39,501 nt of DNA from Sulfuricurvum sp. (GCF_028712165.1 NZ_JAQTQR010000020.1:1-39501), one strand, 5' to 3'. Counted from the stretch's first letter, positions 23,673-32,744 are shown. The notes: generated by a model not told the origin, from the letters alone. Numbers and translations are program-made.

Positions 23673-24890
23673 TTATTTATTTTTTCGAGCTTTACCGGCA
23701 ATAATAAAACGAAGTGCATTGAGTTTAATAAACCCACCGGCATCTTTTTGATCATAAACCGAGTCTTCTTCAAATGTACAATACTCAGGATTGAATAGTG
23801 AAAGTTCCGAACTGCGTCCGACAACCATAACATTTCCTTTATACAGTTTCAAACGAACACTTCCGCAAACATTTTGTTGGGTTTTATCGATTGCTGCCTG
23901 GAGCATTTCACGTTCCGGAGCAAACCAAAATCCGTTATAGATCAGTTTCGCGTAACGTGGCATCAATTCATCTTTCAGATGAGCTTCTTCACGATCCAAC
24001 GTCAATGATTCGATTGCACGATGAGCTTTAATCATAATAGTACCGCCCGGAGTTTCATAGCATCCTCGGCTTTTCATACCGACAAAGCGGTTTTCGACGA
24101 TATCGGCACGTCCGATACCGTGACGGCCGGCAATAATATTGAGTTGTTCTAGCATAACTGCAGGTGAAAGGGCTTTGCCGTTAAGACTGACAGGGTCCCC
24201 TTTCTCATAGCCGATTTCGATATATTCAGGTTCATCCGGTGCATTCTGAGGAGAAACTGTCCAGCGCCACATACTCTCTTCAGGTTCAGCGGCAGGATCT
24301 TCGAGGATTCCTCCCTCATAAGAGATGTGTAAAAGATTGGCATCCATCGAATATGGGGATTTTTTACCGCTCATTTCGATTTTAATTCCATGCTCGGCAG
24401 CATAGGCAAGAAGCTTTTCACGAGAGTTTAGATCCCATTCCCGCCACGGAGCAATAATGGTCAATGCACTGTTTTGTCCTAAATATCCCATTTCAAAACG
24501 GACTTGGTCATTTCCTTTTCCCGTTGCACCGTGGCTCACAGCATCAGCACCGGTGATACGAGCGATTTCTGCTTGTCTTTTTGCAATAAGCGGACGAGCT
24601 ATAGATGTTCCTAAAAGATATTCTCCTTCATAAATCGCATTGGCACGAAACATTGGGAAAACATAATCACGTACGAACTCTTCACGAAGGTCTTCGATAT
24701 AGATGTTTTCAGGTTTGATCCCAAGACTGATTGCTTTGGCACGAGCAGGTTCTACCTCTTCCCCTTGTCCGATATCGGCAGTAAAAGTGACAACCTCACA
24801 GTTATATTCATCTTGGAGCCATTTTAAAATGACACTTGTATCTAAACCGCCGGAATAGGCGAGAACAACTTTTTTAACCTCTTTTTTCAT
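23673..24890 (-). CDS. argG: Argininosuccinate synthase
   Basis: Joins citrulline and aspartate using ATP in arginine synthesis. The 405-residue protein has the nucleotide-binding [15 protein letters not shown], then [14 protein letters not shown] and the substrate-binding [17 protein letters not shown], with a normal length for the family. A -10-like TAAAAT lies 59 bases upstream and a hairpin sits between it and the start. The FTR-rhodanese gene follows after 16 bases, so it may be co-transcribed. Confidence 0.98.
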   Translation of the reverse strand: MKKEVKKVVLAYSGGLDTSVILKWLQDEYNCEVVTFTADIGQGEEVEPARAKAISLGIKPENIYIEDLREEFVRDYVFPMFRANAIYEGEYLLGTSIARPLIAKRQAEIARITGADAVSHGATGKGNDQVRFEMGYLGQNSALTIIAPWREWDLNSREKLLAYAAEHGIKIEMSGKKSPYSMDANLLHISYEGGILEDPAAEPEESMWRWTVSPQNAPDEPEYIEIGYEKGDPVSLNGKALSPAVMLEQLNIIAGRHGIGRADIVENRFVGMKSRGCYETPGGTIMIKAHRAIESLTLDREEAHLKDELMPRYAKLIYNGFWFAPEREMLQAAIDKTQQNVCGSVRLKLYKGNVMVVGRSSELSLFNPEYCTFEEDSVYDQKDAGGFIKLNALRFIIAGKARKNK

Positions 24891-24917
24891 AACTGCATCC
24901 TTATCATTGATACCCTT

Positions 24918-24938
24918 ACTCCATAGTGTTAATGGAGT
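24918..24938 (-). promoter_or_regulatory. Hairpin in the argG leader
   Basis: ACTCCAT (24918-24924) and ATGGAGT (24932-24938) form a 7-bp inverted repeat with a 7-base loop, 28 bases upstream of the argG ATG and close to the expected transcript start. It could be an operator or a 5' stabilising stem. It does not match the standard ARG box. Confidence 0.35.
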
Positions 24939-24948
24939 GAATGTCGCG

Positions 24949-24954
24949 ATTTTA
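24949..24954 (-). promoter_or_regulatory. -10 box upstream of argG
   Basis: On the minus strand TAAAAT follows a run of seven T's, the T-rich context typical of sigma-70 promoters in this phylum, and precedes CGCGAC. It lies 59 bases before the argG start. Confidence 0.45.
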
Positions 24955-24977
24955 TCAAAAAAAGGGTGAGAATAGCG

Positions 24978-25232
24978 TTAAAATTTTAGATTTAATGAAG
25001 AGGGTGGGTTTATTTGCGTGGAATTGAGAAAATCGATGGTACTTTTGAGTTGTTGTAGTGTATGTGCTGTCTCAACTTTGTTACGTTCTATAAGCGTTTT
25101 GGTCTGTGAGAGAAGATAACTTGCTTCTTCCATCTCTGCGAGAGAAGAAAAGGTTGGCATCTCATCGAGCAGCGAAGAGATATGATCGATCTCTTCTAAT
25201 ACAAGAGCCGTTTTAAGCTTGGTTAGCCACAT
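24978..25232 (-). CDS. Small helical protein downstream of fliS (FliT-position)
   Basis: An 84-residue, mostly helical protein (MWLTKLKTALVLEEIDHISS...) with many Leu, Glu and Thr. It overlaps the fliS end by 20 bases, so it is translated from the flagellar transcript. In many bacteria the gene after fliS encodes FliT, the FliD chaperone, or another small flagellar helper. Sequence similarity to FliT is not evident to me, so the role is inferred from position only. Confidence 0.65.
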   Translation of the reverse strand: MWLTKLKTALVLEEIDHISSLLDEMPTFSSLAEMEEASYLLSQTKTLIERNKVETAHTLQQLKSTIDFLNSTQINPPSSLNLKF

Positions 25233-25593
25233 CAGTGCTCTCTTTCCATGCTTCCAAAAGCCCTTTAAATACTTGGCTCACTTCATCCAATTTTGTTGAG
25301 TCATTGTAAATGTTTGCTTCTAAAAGAAGGCGAAGTTGGTAGGTGTAGAGACCTGAGAGATAATGGGCAATATCGCCGTGTTTGTAATCTAAAATATTAA
25401 TAAGTTCCATAAGAACGGCATTTGATCGGTTGATCCAATACGTCCGTCTTTCAATATCACCATCAGCAATTGAACGTTTTGCTTGCATATTAAAGCGCAA
25501 GATCCCTTCGTACATCATTTGAATTAATTTTTCAGGTGATTCAACACCAATGTTGTTTTGATTATAAGTATTATACGCGAGATTGTTGAACAT
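25213..25593 (-). CDS. fliS: Flagellin chaperone FliS
   Basis: A 126-residue four-helix chaperone that binds flagellin C-termini and prevents early polymerisation in the cytoplasm. The family's start AYNTYNQNNIGVESPEKLI and LIQMMYEGILRFNMQAKRSI, and the late helix with HYLSGLYTYQLRLLLEAN, are typical. AAGGA lies upstream of the ATG. It follows flaG by 58 bases. Confidence 0.95.
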   Translation of the reverse strand: MFNNLAYNTYNQNNIGVESPEKLIQMMYEGILRFNMQAKRSIADGDIERRTYWINRSNAVLMELINILDYKHGDIAHYLSGLYTYQLRLLLEANIYNDSTKLDEVSQVFKGLLEAWKESTDVANQA

Positions 25594-25651
25594 AAAAAAT
25601 CCTTGTTTGTTTATTCGAATAAAATTTTATTTTTTGTGTTGAGGTATTCTG

Positions 25652-26044
25652 TTACCCTTTTTGATCGAATAATAAACCATTTACTTCTTGCATTTTTGGT
25701 AAAAGCTGTTGCGCTTGTTCGACAGGAAAGCGTCTAAGCATACGATTGCTTTTTGTATCAATAACAGAGACATAAAAATCTTCTGATGAATTATCAAATC
25801 CAAAACGCAGAGAAGTATTAAATGGATTTAGTGACTGATTCAGCTGATCGATCAATTTATTCATTTGTTCCTGTGAACCGGTTTTAGAAGTTTTTTGATC
25901 ATTACTGATTTGTGCGACTTTATCTTGATTGATCTGAGCTTTTTGTATTTGTTGAACGCTCTGCGTAAGATTTAGGTCTGCACTTGTTTTTGGTGCAACG
26001 CTCTGGCTTTGTTGCATCTTGGCAGTGGTTTGCAAGATTTCCAT
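25652..26044 (-). CDS. flaG: FlaG-family flagellar protein
   Basis: A 130-residue protein. The C-terminal half has the FlaG pattern: EQMNKLIDQLNQSLNPFNTS, then FGFDNSSEDFYVSVIDTKSN and MLRRFPVEQAQQLLPKMQEV. The N-terminal half is Gln/Ser/Lys-rich and variable, as usual. FlaG influences filament length in Campylobacter. The frame is open to 26077, but AAGGAG sits about eight bases before ATG 26042-26044, so I use that. fliD, commonly between flaG and fliS, is absent. Confidence 0.88.
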   Translation of the reverse strand: MEILQTTAKMQQSQSVAPKTSADLNLTQSVQQIQKAQINQDKVAQISNDQKTSKTGSQEQMNKLIDQLNQSLNPFNTSLRFGFDNSSEDFYVSVIDTKSNRMLRRFPVEQAQQLLPKMQEVNGLLFDQKG

Positions 26045-26140
26045 TTTGCTTCTCCTTGTCGAATAAGTTCGAGACATTTTATAATTGCTAAATCGTCAAT
26101 GAAAATAAAAACTTTAACGAACTATGATAACCTTCCGCTT

Positions 26141-27346
26141 ATGAAACGCTATTTAACCCTTTTACGGAACGAACCGCTGCTTCGCCGCCTCTCTATAATC
26201 CAACTGATTGCCTATTTTGGTGCTTGGTTTAGTAATGTCGCAATTTATACATTGTTGATTCAGATGGATGTCAGTGCATCTATTATTGCATTAGTGGCAG
26301 CAATACATTTTTTACCTGGAGTCTTTCAGGCACCTTTGAGCGGAGTCATTCTCGATCGGATACATCCTAAACGGCTCATGATTATTCTTACTCTTATCGA
26401 AATCGTTTGTACCCTTTTCTTGATTAGTATTGACAATATCGGAATGCTATGGTTTTTATATCTTTTGGTATTTATTCGTATGGGGGCATCCAGTTTTCAT
26501 TTTACGGTAGAAATGTCGCTCCTTCCCAGAATTCTGGAGGGGAAATCACTTCAAGTCGCAAACGAAATACATTCGATAATATGGTCACTCTCTTATACCG
26601 TCGGGATGGCATTGAGCGGATTGTTTGTTTATTGGGCGGGGACGACTGCGGCATTTGTATTGGACGCCGGATTATTTATGTTGGTATTGATATTAGTTTT
26701 GGGCCTTCGCATGAATATCGAATTATCGACAAATGAGGATCACTTTGTAAAAATGATGCGGGAAACTTTTGGGTATATCCGTGATAACCGTATTGTCTTG
26801 CATCTGATGATTTTACATGCAGTGGTAGGTTTTACGGCATTTGATGCATTGGTTGCACTAGCTGCTAAGCATTTTTATGCGCAAATTATTGCAGTTTCAT
26901 TAGGGATTGGATTAATTAATGCTGCTCGGGCACTTGGACTGGTTATCGGTCCGATGATACTTGGACATTGGATCAATAATTCTAGACTGGGATGGTTGTT
27001 GTTTGCAGAAGCGTTGAGTATAGCTTTATGGGCATTGGCGATTGAAGATTTCTATTTTTCCGTGATTGCTTCGATTGGAGTCGGTTTTGTGACGACGACA
27101 TTATGGTCGTATACCTATACGCTCTTGCAACATCATACCAATAGTGATTTCTATGGTCGTGTCATTGCGTATAACGATATGATTTTTTTAGGAGTCGGGG
27201 CAGCGGTATCCCTTTTAATCGGCTTTTTGGCTCAGCAAGGAGTTGCATTAGGGATAATTACGCTGATTTTGGGAAGTGTATTTGCATTGGCAGCATTTTA
27301 TTACGGATGGATTCGACGGACATTTATACTTAAGGAGATAGGATGA
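26141..27346 (+). CDS. MFS transporter
   Basis: A 401-residue inner-membrane permease with about 11-12 hydrophobic segments, starting MKRYLTLLRNEPLLRRLSII and containing LDRIHPKRLMIILTLIEIV, the family's conserved loop between helices 2 and 3. It resembles MFS efflux proteins of the EntS/MFS_3 type; the substrate is unknown. The frame is open from 26009 on the flaG strand's opposite side, but family similarity begins at 26141; no clear Shine-Dalgarno precedes either 26099 or 26141. The stop overlaps the next start (ATGA). Confidence 0.85.
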   Translation: MKRYLTLLRNEPLLRRLSIIQLIAYFGAWFSNVAIYTLLIQMDVSASIIALVAAIHFLPGVFQAPLSGVILDRIHPKRLMIILTLIEIVCTLFLISIDNIGMLWFLYLLVFIRMGASSFHFTVEMSLLPRILEGKSLQVANEIHSIIWSLSYTVGMALSGLFVYWAGTTAAFVLDAGLFMLVLILVLGLRMNIELSTNEDHFVKMMRETFGYIRDNRIVLHLMILHAVVGFTAFDALVALAAKHFYAQIIAVSLGIGLINAARALGLVIGPMILGHWINNSRLGWLLFAEALSIALWALAIEDFYFSVIASIGVGFVTTTLWSYTYTLLQHHTNSDFYGRVIAYNDMIFLGVGAAVSLLIGFLAQQGVALGIITLILGSVFALAAFYYGWIRRTFILKEIG

Positions 27347-27627
27347 ATAAAGAGATTTGGTTTGAGTCAAATGAACATAAGATTGATTTATCCAAAGTGA
27401 CCCGTTTATATCCGGCGGCATTAATCCATGCTGCAGGGGAAACAGCGTCAGTTTCGTTAGAATGGGCGGAATTAAAGGCAGATGTGATTGTATTGGAAGC
27501 TTATGTCTTGATATGTGATTTTGATCCGGTAGGTGAGGTACCGGTTAATAGAGTAGAACTGCGTTACGAAACAAAAGACGAGTTGTTCCGTGTTATGCAT
27601 GAAATTTCACAGAAGTTACAAGACTGA
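27343..27627 (+). CDS. Small conserved-looking cytoplasmic protein, unknown
   Basis: A 94-residue acidic protein with mixed alpha/beta character (WFESNEHKIDLSKVTRLYPA..., EVPVNRVELRYETKDELFRV). No membrane segment. It overlaps the MFS stop by four bases and is followed nine bases later by the MATE gene, so it belongs to this transport operon. AAGGAGATAGG precedes the ATG. I do not recognise a family. Confidence 0.75.
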   Translation: MNKEIWFESNEHKIDLSKVTRLYPAALIHAAGETASVSLEWAELKADVIVLEAYVLICDFDPVGEVPVNRVELRYETKDELFRVMHEISQKLQD

Positions 27628-27635
27628 ATACATTT

Positions 27636-28943
27636 ATGATGCAACAACGGGTGCTTCGGCTGGCAATTCCGGCTGCATTGAAGCACTTGCTCGATATTGT
27701 ACAAATACTCATTGATATGCTGATGGTAGGTGCACTGGGAGTCGCAGCTTTAGCGGCTGTCGGACTGTCGATGCAGTTTTTGATGGTGATTCAGGCTTTG
27801 ATGAGCGTTTATGCTGTCGGTTCGAGTGCAATGATTTCCCGATATATCGGAAGCGGACGACGTCATCGTGCCTCCTCTGTTGTATTTATCGGCATGTGGG
27901 TTGCTTTAGCCGGGTCTTTGATAATTGGAATTATCGGATGGATATTTTCGGCTGATATTTTTTGCTGGATGGGTTCAAGTGTTGAAGTCATAAAACTCGG
28001 CAGTGGATATTTTGGAATTCTCTCATTAGGAATGGGGCTTATTTTTCTCGATAATTTAGCTTACAATGCCCTTTCTGCAGCAGGGGATACCCGAACGTCT
28101 TTAGCCATCAAAATTTTTTCAGCATTTCTTAATGGCGGCTTGAATTATCTTTTTATCTTCGGACATGCCGGATTTGATGCGATGGGAGTAGAGGGTGCTG
28201 CATATGCTACTGTTTGTGCCTATGGATTTAATGTACTGTTGTATGGATGGCTTTTAGTGCGTAAAGGCGGAGTCTTAGGCATATATCCGATTTTTTCTTT
28301 TAGCGATTTTAAAAGAATGATTTCAATCGGTACTCCGGCTGCTGTAGAACGTGTTATCGGAGTAACGTCATTCTTGCTTTTTGTTAAGATGATTGCTTCT
28401 CAGGGAACTGACGCGCTGGCTGGATATCAGATTGGGCTTCGTATTGAGGCTTTAGCCTTTATGCCAGGTTTTGGTTTTTCAGTAGCAGCAATGGTACTTG
28501 CAGGGCAATACATCGGTGCGCGACAATATGATTATGCTTATGCATCAGGTGTCCTAAGTACTAAAATAGCAATGATTTTCATGGGTGGTGTAGGAGTAGT
28601 TTTAGTTGTTATTCCAGAACTTATGATTCAGTTTTTTACCAAAGATCCCGCGACGATGGATCAAGCGGCATTGTATCTGAGGCTTGTCGGGATTTCTCAA
28701 ATACCGCTTGCAATGACATTTGTTTTAAGTGGGGCATTACGGGGTTCCGGTGCGACAAAAATGAGTATGCAAATTTCAATAGGTTCGTTATGGCTTTTCC
28801 GTATTATTCCATCCTATGCAGTCCTAAAGCTGGGAGGCGGAATTTTGGGAGTTTATGTTGCGATGACAATTGAAACATTCATTAAAGGATGGTTGTTTTG
28901 GAAAGTTTATCAGAAAAAAGAGTGGCTAAATCATAAGATTTAA
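27636..28943 (+). CDS. MATE-family efflux transporter
   Basis: A 435-residue inner-membrane protein with twelve expected helices in two similar halves. The first half opens LRLAIPAALKHLLDIVQILI, with LVGALGVAALAAVGLS-like sequence and the second with MISIGTPAAVERVIGVTSFL. MATE proteins export cationic drugs or metabolites using Na+ or H+. ATG codons at 27636 and 27639 are both possible. Its stop overlaps the stop of the convergent PAS gene. Confidence 0.92.
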   Translation: MMQQRVLRLAIPAALKHLLDIVQILIDMLMVGALGVAALAAVGLSMQFLMVIQALMSVYAVGSSAMISRYIGSGRRHRASSVVFIGMWVALAGSLIIGIIGWIFSADIFCWMGSSVEVIKLGSGYFGILSLGMGLIFLDNLAYNALSAAGDTRTSLAIKIFSAFLNGGLNYLFIFGHAGFDAMGVEGAAYATVCAYGFNVLLYGWLLVRKGGVLGIYPIFSFSDFKRMISIGTPAAVERVIGVTSFLLFVKMIASQGTDALAGYQIGLRIEALAFMPGFGFSVAAMVLAGQYIGARQYDYAYASGVLSTKIAMIFMGGVGVVLVVIPELMIQFFTKDPATMDQAALYLRLVGISQIPLAMTFVLSGALRGSGATKMSMQISIGSLWLFRIIPSYAVLKLGGGILGVYVAMTIETFIKGWLFWKVYQKKEWLNHKI

Positions 28944-29368
28944 CCTTGTTTTTCCGCTTTTTCTGCTGCGAGCAGTTCGGCATATTGTTGTTCAACGATT
29001 TTAAGACGATTGCGATCCGGCATCTTCCGTGAAGCTATGTAGCCGATAATCTTCCCTTCTTCATCGAGTTTAGGGACGATATGAACAACTACCCAATAAA
29101 ATTTGCCGTCTTTACGGAGGTTTTTAACGTATCCTTCCCAAATTTTACCGCTTTCGATGATTTTCCACATCCCCTCAAAGCCTGCTTTCGGCATATCCGG
29201 ATGGCGTAAAAGACTGTGAGGCTGTCCGACCGCTTCGAGAGCTGTATATCCTGTCATCTCCGTAAATTTACGGTTGACATAGGTGATAATACCTTTAGTA
29301 TCGGTTTCGGATATCAAACTTCTTCCGTCAAATAAAACTTCTTCGTTTACCGGGGTAGGTCGTTTCAT
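28940..29368 (-). CDS. Stand-alone PAS protein of the Aer/CetB type
   Basis: A 142-residue cytoplasmic protein made of one PAS domain with the Aer pattern: ISETDTKGIITYVNRKFTEM, GYTALEAVGQPHSLLRHPDMP, GKIWEGYVKNLRKDGKFYWV and a final helix. No methyl-accepting or output domain follows. In C. jejuni, CetB is a similarly short PAS protein that senses redox or energy state through FAD and signals through CetA. A cetA partner is not in the window. Its N-terminus faces the mutS-like promoter region. Confidence 0.88.
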   Translation of the reverse strand: MKRPTPVNEEVLFDGRSLISETDTKGIITYVNRKFTEMTGYTALEAVGQPHSLLRHPDMPKAGFEGMWKIIESGKIWEGYVKNLRKDGKFYWVVVHIVPKLDEEGKIIGYIASRKMPDRNRLKIVEQQYAELLAAEKAEKQG

Positions 29369-29470
29369 AATGCATGTCCTAAACTTAGATTAGAATATAA
29401 GCTTGCGATTATAACGCGATTATTACAAAAATAAAAGTTAAATTTCTTATTTTGTTTTTTTTATTATAGA

Positions 29471-29476
29471 TATAAT
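29471..29476 (+). promoter_or_regulatory. -10 box of the MutS-like gene
   Basis: TATAAT follows a strongly T-rich tract with near-periodic T runs (29439-29465), the form of sigma-70 promoters in Campylobacterota. It lies 35 bases before the ATG at 29511. Confidence 0.6.
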
Positions 29477-29510
29477 AACTCTCAGAAATTAAAACCGGCA
29501 TGGTGATTGT

Positions 29511-31532
29511 ATGATTAAAGAACCTCAGGCTGCACTGTTTATCAGTCATAACGGTGACGGATATTCAATCGGTTTGGTAATGTTTGAACCTTTTGGGCTA
29601 AAAGGATGGATGTCTGAAATTGAAGCAGAGCCTTCACATCCTTACGGTGCAATTGATAAAGTATTACATTTGCTATTTGTTACAGACAGTCGTCGTCTAA
29701 TCATAGGAGCATCTTCTAAACAGTTATTTGAACAGATTGCAAGTAATTTTGCTATGTTTGAGGTTATATATGATCATAGAACCTTTGACAATGTAGAACA
29801 AAATACTCTTTTTAAAAATGTATTTAATGTACATTCACTTCTGACACCTATCGAGCATTTAAATCTTGAAAGAAGACCGCTGTGTGCAGATGCATTGGCA
29901 TTACTCGCTCATCATTTACAAGACACGGATACAACCGCATATGCGCATCCTGTTTTATTGCTGACAACTGAACTGATGGAATTGGGTAATAATGCACTTG
30001 AACAGCTTGAAATGACGGCAATAGATTTTAGAGTTCCCAGTATTACAAAACTTTTTTTGACAATGTCAACCCCTATGGGACAGCGTTTAGGCCGTCTCCG
30101 TCTTTTTTTGCCGATCAAAGATTCTCGCGAACTCAATCGACGGTTGGATTGGATAGAAGCGCTCAACCCACATACTTCTTGGCTAAAAGAGCATTTAGAA
30201 AAAATTGGAGATATTGAACTTTTATGGTGGCAACTTCAAAGTCGTCGTGAAAATGAAATAGGGTCTTTTCTTCTATCATTAAATTCGGTGCTCGAAATTC
30301 AGTCGTATTGTGTAAAACACAAACTAATACACTTACTCCCTTCGGAAACACTTTTGGATGGATGGGATATCGAGCTTAAAAATCACTTTCGCGAACGTCA
30401 GTGGATAGAATCACAAATTTCCCTGATTCGGCTTACGATTGATTGGGTCGCACAAATCGATGTCGCCGTTGCTTCGGCAGTAAATGCACAAAAATATGCA
30501 CTTGTTCGTCCAACTATTATTGAGTCCTCAAAAGAAAATTTTTTGCAGATAAGTGGATTACGTCATCTATTGGTAGAAGCACAGGGGATAGCGTATGTTC
30601 CTAATGATATTGTTATGGGAGATCGTGACCATCTAGATTTGCCGTATCCGGATACGGTTATGTTGGATTCAAAAGTGCACGACGGTGCAAACATCCGCGG
30701 AGTGTTGCTGTATGGTATAAATTCCAGCGGGAAATCTTCACTAATGAAAAGTATCGGGATTGCCGTGTCGTTAGCTCAATCCGGATTCTTCGTTCCCGCA
30801 AAAGCGATGAAGTTTTCACTCTTTGATGGAGTCTATACCCGGATACAATCACGTGATAATGTTGCCAAATCACTCTCAACTTTTGGAGTAGAGATGTTGG
30901 AACTCAACGCTATCTTTAGTAGTGCAACGTCTCGTTCGCTTATTTTAGGAGATGAAATCAGTCATGGTACAGAAACGCTCTCTGCTGTCTCTATAGTTGC
31001 CAGTACGATAATGGAGCTTTCTCGAAAAGGCTCTCTTTTTCTTATGACTACCCATTTGCATCAGCTCTCCATGATTAGTGAGCTTAGCCGTTTGCGTGAA
31101 GTGGTCAATTTACATTTGAGCGTTCATTACAATGCAGAGAGTGATCGTTTAATTTATGATCGAATCCTTAAACCGGGGCGTGGTAGCAGCGTATATGGTT
31201 TAGAGTTTGCCGAGTCACTTCATATGAATCCCCATTTTTTACAAAATGCCAAACGGTTACGGGAAAATTTGGCAAAAGAGTATGATGTATTGGAATTGGG
31301 TAATCAAAAAGAGTATATTAAACGGTATCGCGAAGTGGTTGCTTGTGAATGTGTTATCTGCGGGGCATTGGTACGAAACCGTCAAAAAAACAGTACGGCG
31401 AAAGAACATCACCATCTTATAGCATTATGTGAAACCCATTCTCGAGAGATTTCACAAGGCAAAATCAAACTCAGAGGTTTTATAATGACGTCTCAAGGTT
31501 TACGATTGGAATATGAGAAACAATTAGAATAA
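29511..31532 (+). CDS. MutS-family ATPase without mismatch-recognition domain, with C-terminal Cys/His cluster
   Basis: A 673-residue protein. Residues 1-110 look like a connector domain; residues about 150-340 match MutS lever/clamp helices, with TELMELGNNALEQLEM and MGQRLGRLRLFLPIKDSREL. The ATPase core has Walker A GINSSGKSS (402-410), LSTFGVEMLEL (455-465), Walker B LILGDEISHGTE and the His element MTTHLHQLS. The N-terminal MutS I domain with its Phe-x-Glu wedge is missing. The tail holds C614-x2-C617, HHH (633-635), C640 and H643, like a zinc finger or reduced HNH module. MutS7 proteins of this phylum are a possible relative. Confidence 0.87.
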   Translation: MIKEPQAALFISHNGDGYSIGLVMFEPFGLKGWMSEIEAEPSHPYGAIDKVLHLLFVTDSRRLIIGASSKQLFEQIASNFAMFEVIYDHRTFDNVEQNTLFKNVFNVHSLLTPIEHLNLERRPLCADALALLAHHLQDTDTTAYAHPVLLLTTELMELGNNALEQLEMTAIDFRVPSITKLFLTMSTPMGQRLGRLRLFLPIKDSRELNRRLDWIEALNPHTSWLKEHLEKIGDIELLWWQLQSRRENEIGSFLLSLNSVLEIQSYCVKHKLIHLLPSETLLDGWDIELKNHFRERQWIESQISLIRLTIDWVAQIDVAVASAVNAQKYALVRPTIIESSKENFLQISGLRHLLVEAQGIAYVPNDIVMGDRDHLDLPYPDTVMLDSKVHDGANIRGVLLYGINSSGKSSLMKSIGIAVSLAQSGFFVPAKAMKFSLFDGVYTRIQSRDNVAKSLSTFGVEMLELNAIFSSATSRSLILGDEISHGTETLSAVSIVASTIMELSRKGSLFLMTTHLHQLSMISELSRLREVVNLHLSVHYNAESDRLIYDRILKPGRGSSVYGLEFAESLHMNPHFLQNAKRLRENLAKEYDVLELGNQKEYIKRYREVVACECVICGALVRNRQKNSTAKEHHHLIALCETHSREISQGKIKLRGFIMTSQGLRLEYEKQLE

Positions 31533-31534
31533 AA

Positions 31535-31609
31535 TCTGCCTCGTAATGAGGCAAGCTTTAGTGCCATAGCGGCAAGCGTAGTCAAAGGGATGTATTCCTT
31601 TGGCGTTTA
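31535..31609 (+). repeat. Structured intergenic repeat, copy B
   Basis: The 75-base element matches copy A (5913-5988): GCCTC/GAGGC hairpin, the core AAGCTTTAGTGCC-TAGCGGC-AGCGTAG with two substitutions, and the end GCGTTTA. The second hairpin (CAAAGGGA/TTCCTTTG) differs in sequence but keeps the pairing. It starts two bases after the mutS-like stop and ends in the Shine-Dalgarno of dapE. Confidence 0.8.
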
Positions 31610-31619
31610 AAGGAATCGT

Positions 31620-32717
31620 GTGAACGTTATTGAATTATTTAAACACCTTTTGGAATCACGTAGTGTTACTCCTGAAGATGGCGGTATTTTTGAATTTTTA
31701 TCAGATTATTTGAGCGATTTTAAGGTTATTCGTATTGATAAAGAAGGGGTTAAAAACTTTTTTGCTTATCGTACTTTCGGGGAAGGAAAACATCTGTGCT
31801 TTGCGGGGCACGTTGATGTCGTTCCTGTAGGAGACGGCTGGAATACCGATCCGTTTATCGCAACTGAAAAAGAGGGCTATATCTACGCCCGTGGTGCTCA
31901 GGATATGAAAAGCGGTGTAGCGGCATTTACCCAAGCTTTGAGTGAGGCTGAAAATTTTAACGGAACACTCTCGATTCTTCTTACTTCGGATGAAGAAGGT
32001 CCGGCAAAATTTGGAACGGTTGAGGTATTGAAATATCTAAAAGAGCACCATTTATTGCCGGATGCCGTTGTTGTTGCAGAACCGACATGCGAAACGATCT
32101 TCGGTGATGCGATCAAAGTAGGGCGTCGGGGATCGATTAACGGCGTTATAGAGCTTGTCGGCAAACAAGGCCATGCTGCTTATCCGGAAAAAGCGATTAA
32201 TCCGGTTCATCAAATTGCTCCGCTTCTGTCCAAAATTGCAGGTGCCTTTTTGGACAATGGAGATGAATATTTTGCTCCGAGTCAGATTGTCATTACTGAT
32301 ATCCGTGCGGGAATCGAGACGACGAACGTATCTCCAGGAAAATTAAAAATGATGTTCAACGTCCGTAACTCCACTCGTACGGATAAAGGATTGATTGAAG
32401 TATTTATCGCAGAGCATTTGAAAGGGTTGGACTATACTCTCCGACTCGATCAGTCAGCTGAGCCGTTTGTAACGGACGCAAATACACCAATAGTGAGAGC
32501 ATTATCAGATTCGATTCGCGAAGTATGTAACATCACTCCTAAAAATTCTACGGCAGGAGGGACGTCGGATGCCCGTTTTATCGCCGCGTATGGAATCGAT
32601 GTGATTGAATTTGGTGTCATTAATGACACAATTCATGCTCCGAATGAGCGGACATCAATTGATGAAGTTCAAAATCTTTATATTGTTTTTACAAAGTTGA
32701 TCGATAATTTTCGATAA
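31620..32717 (+). CDS. dapE: Succinyl-diaminopimelate desuccinylase
   Basis: Makes LL-diaminopimelate for lysine and peptidoglycan. A 365-residue zinc hydrolase of the M20 family: FAGHVDVVP (first metal His), ARGAQDMKSG (bridging Asp), TSDEEGPAKFGT (catalytic Glu and metal Glu), PGKLKMMFNVRNS in the dimer domain and the C-terminal FGVINDTIHAPNERTS His. Length is normal. The start is GTG (31620-31622), with AAAGGA five bases upstream and no fitting ATG. The repeat copy B lies in its leader. Confidence 0.95.
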   Translation: MNVIELFKHLLESRSVTPEDGGIFEFLSDYLSDFKVIRIDKEGVKNFFAYRTFGEGKHLCFAGHVDVVPVGDGWNTDPFIATEKEGYIYARGAQDMKSGVAAFTQALSEAENFNGTLSILLTSDEEGPAKFGTVEVLKYLKEHHLLPDAVVVAEPTCETIFGDAIKVGRRGSINGVIELVGKQGHAAYPEKAINPVHQIAPLLSKIAGAFLDNGDEYFAPSQIVITDIRAGIETTNVSPGKLKMMFNVRNSTRTDKGLIEVFIAEHLKGLDYTLRLDQSAEPFVTDANTPIVRALSDSIREVCNITPKNSTAGGTSDARFIAAYGIDVIEFGVINDTIHAPNERTSIDEVQNLYIVFTKLIDNFR

Positions 32718-32744
32718 AATTCTGTTTTAGAAAAAAGGCCAAAA

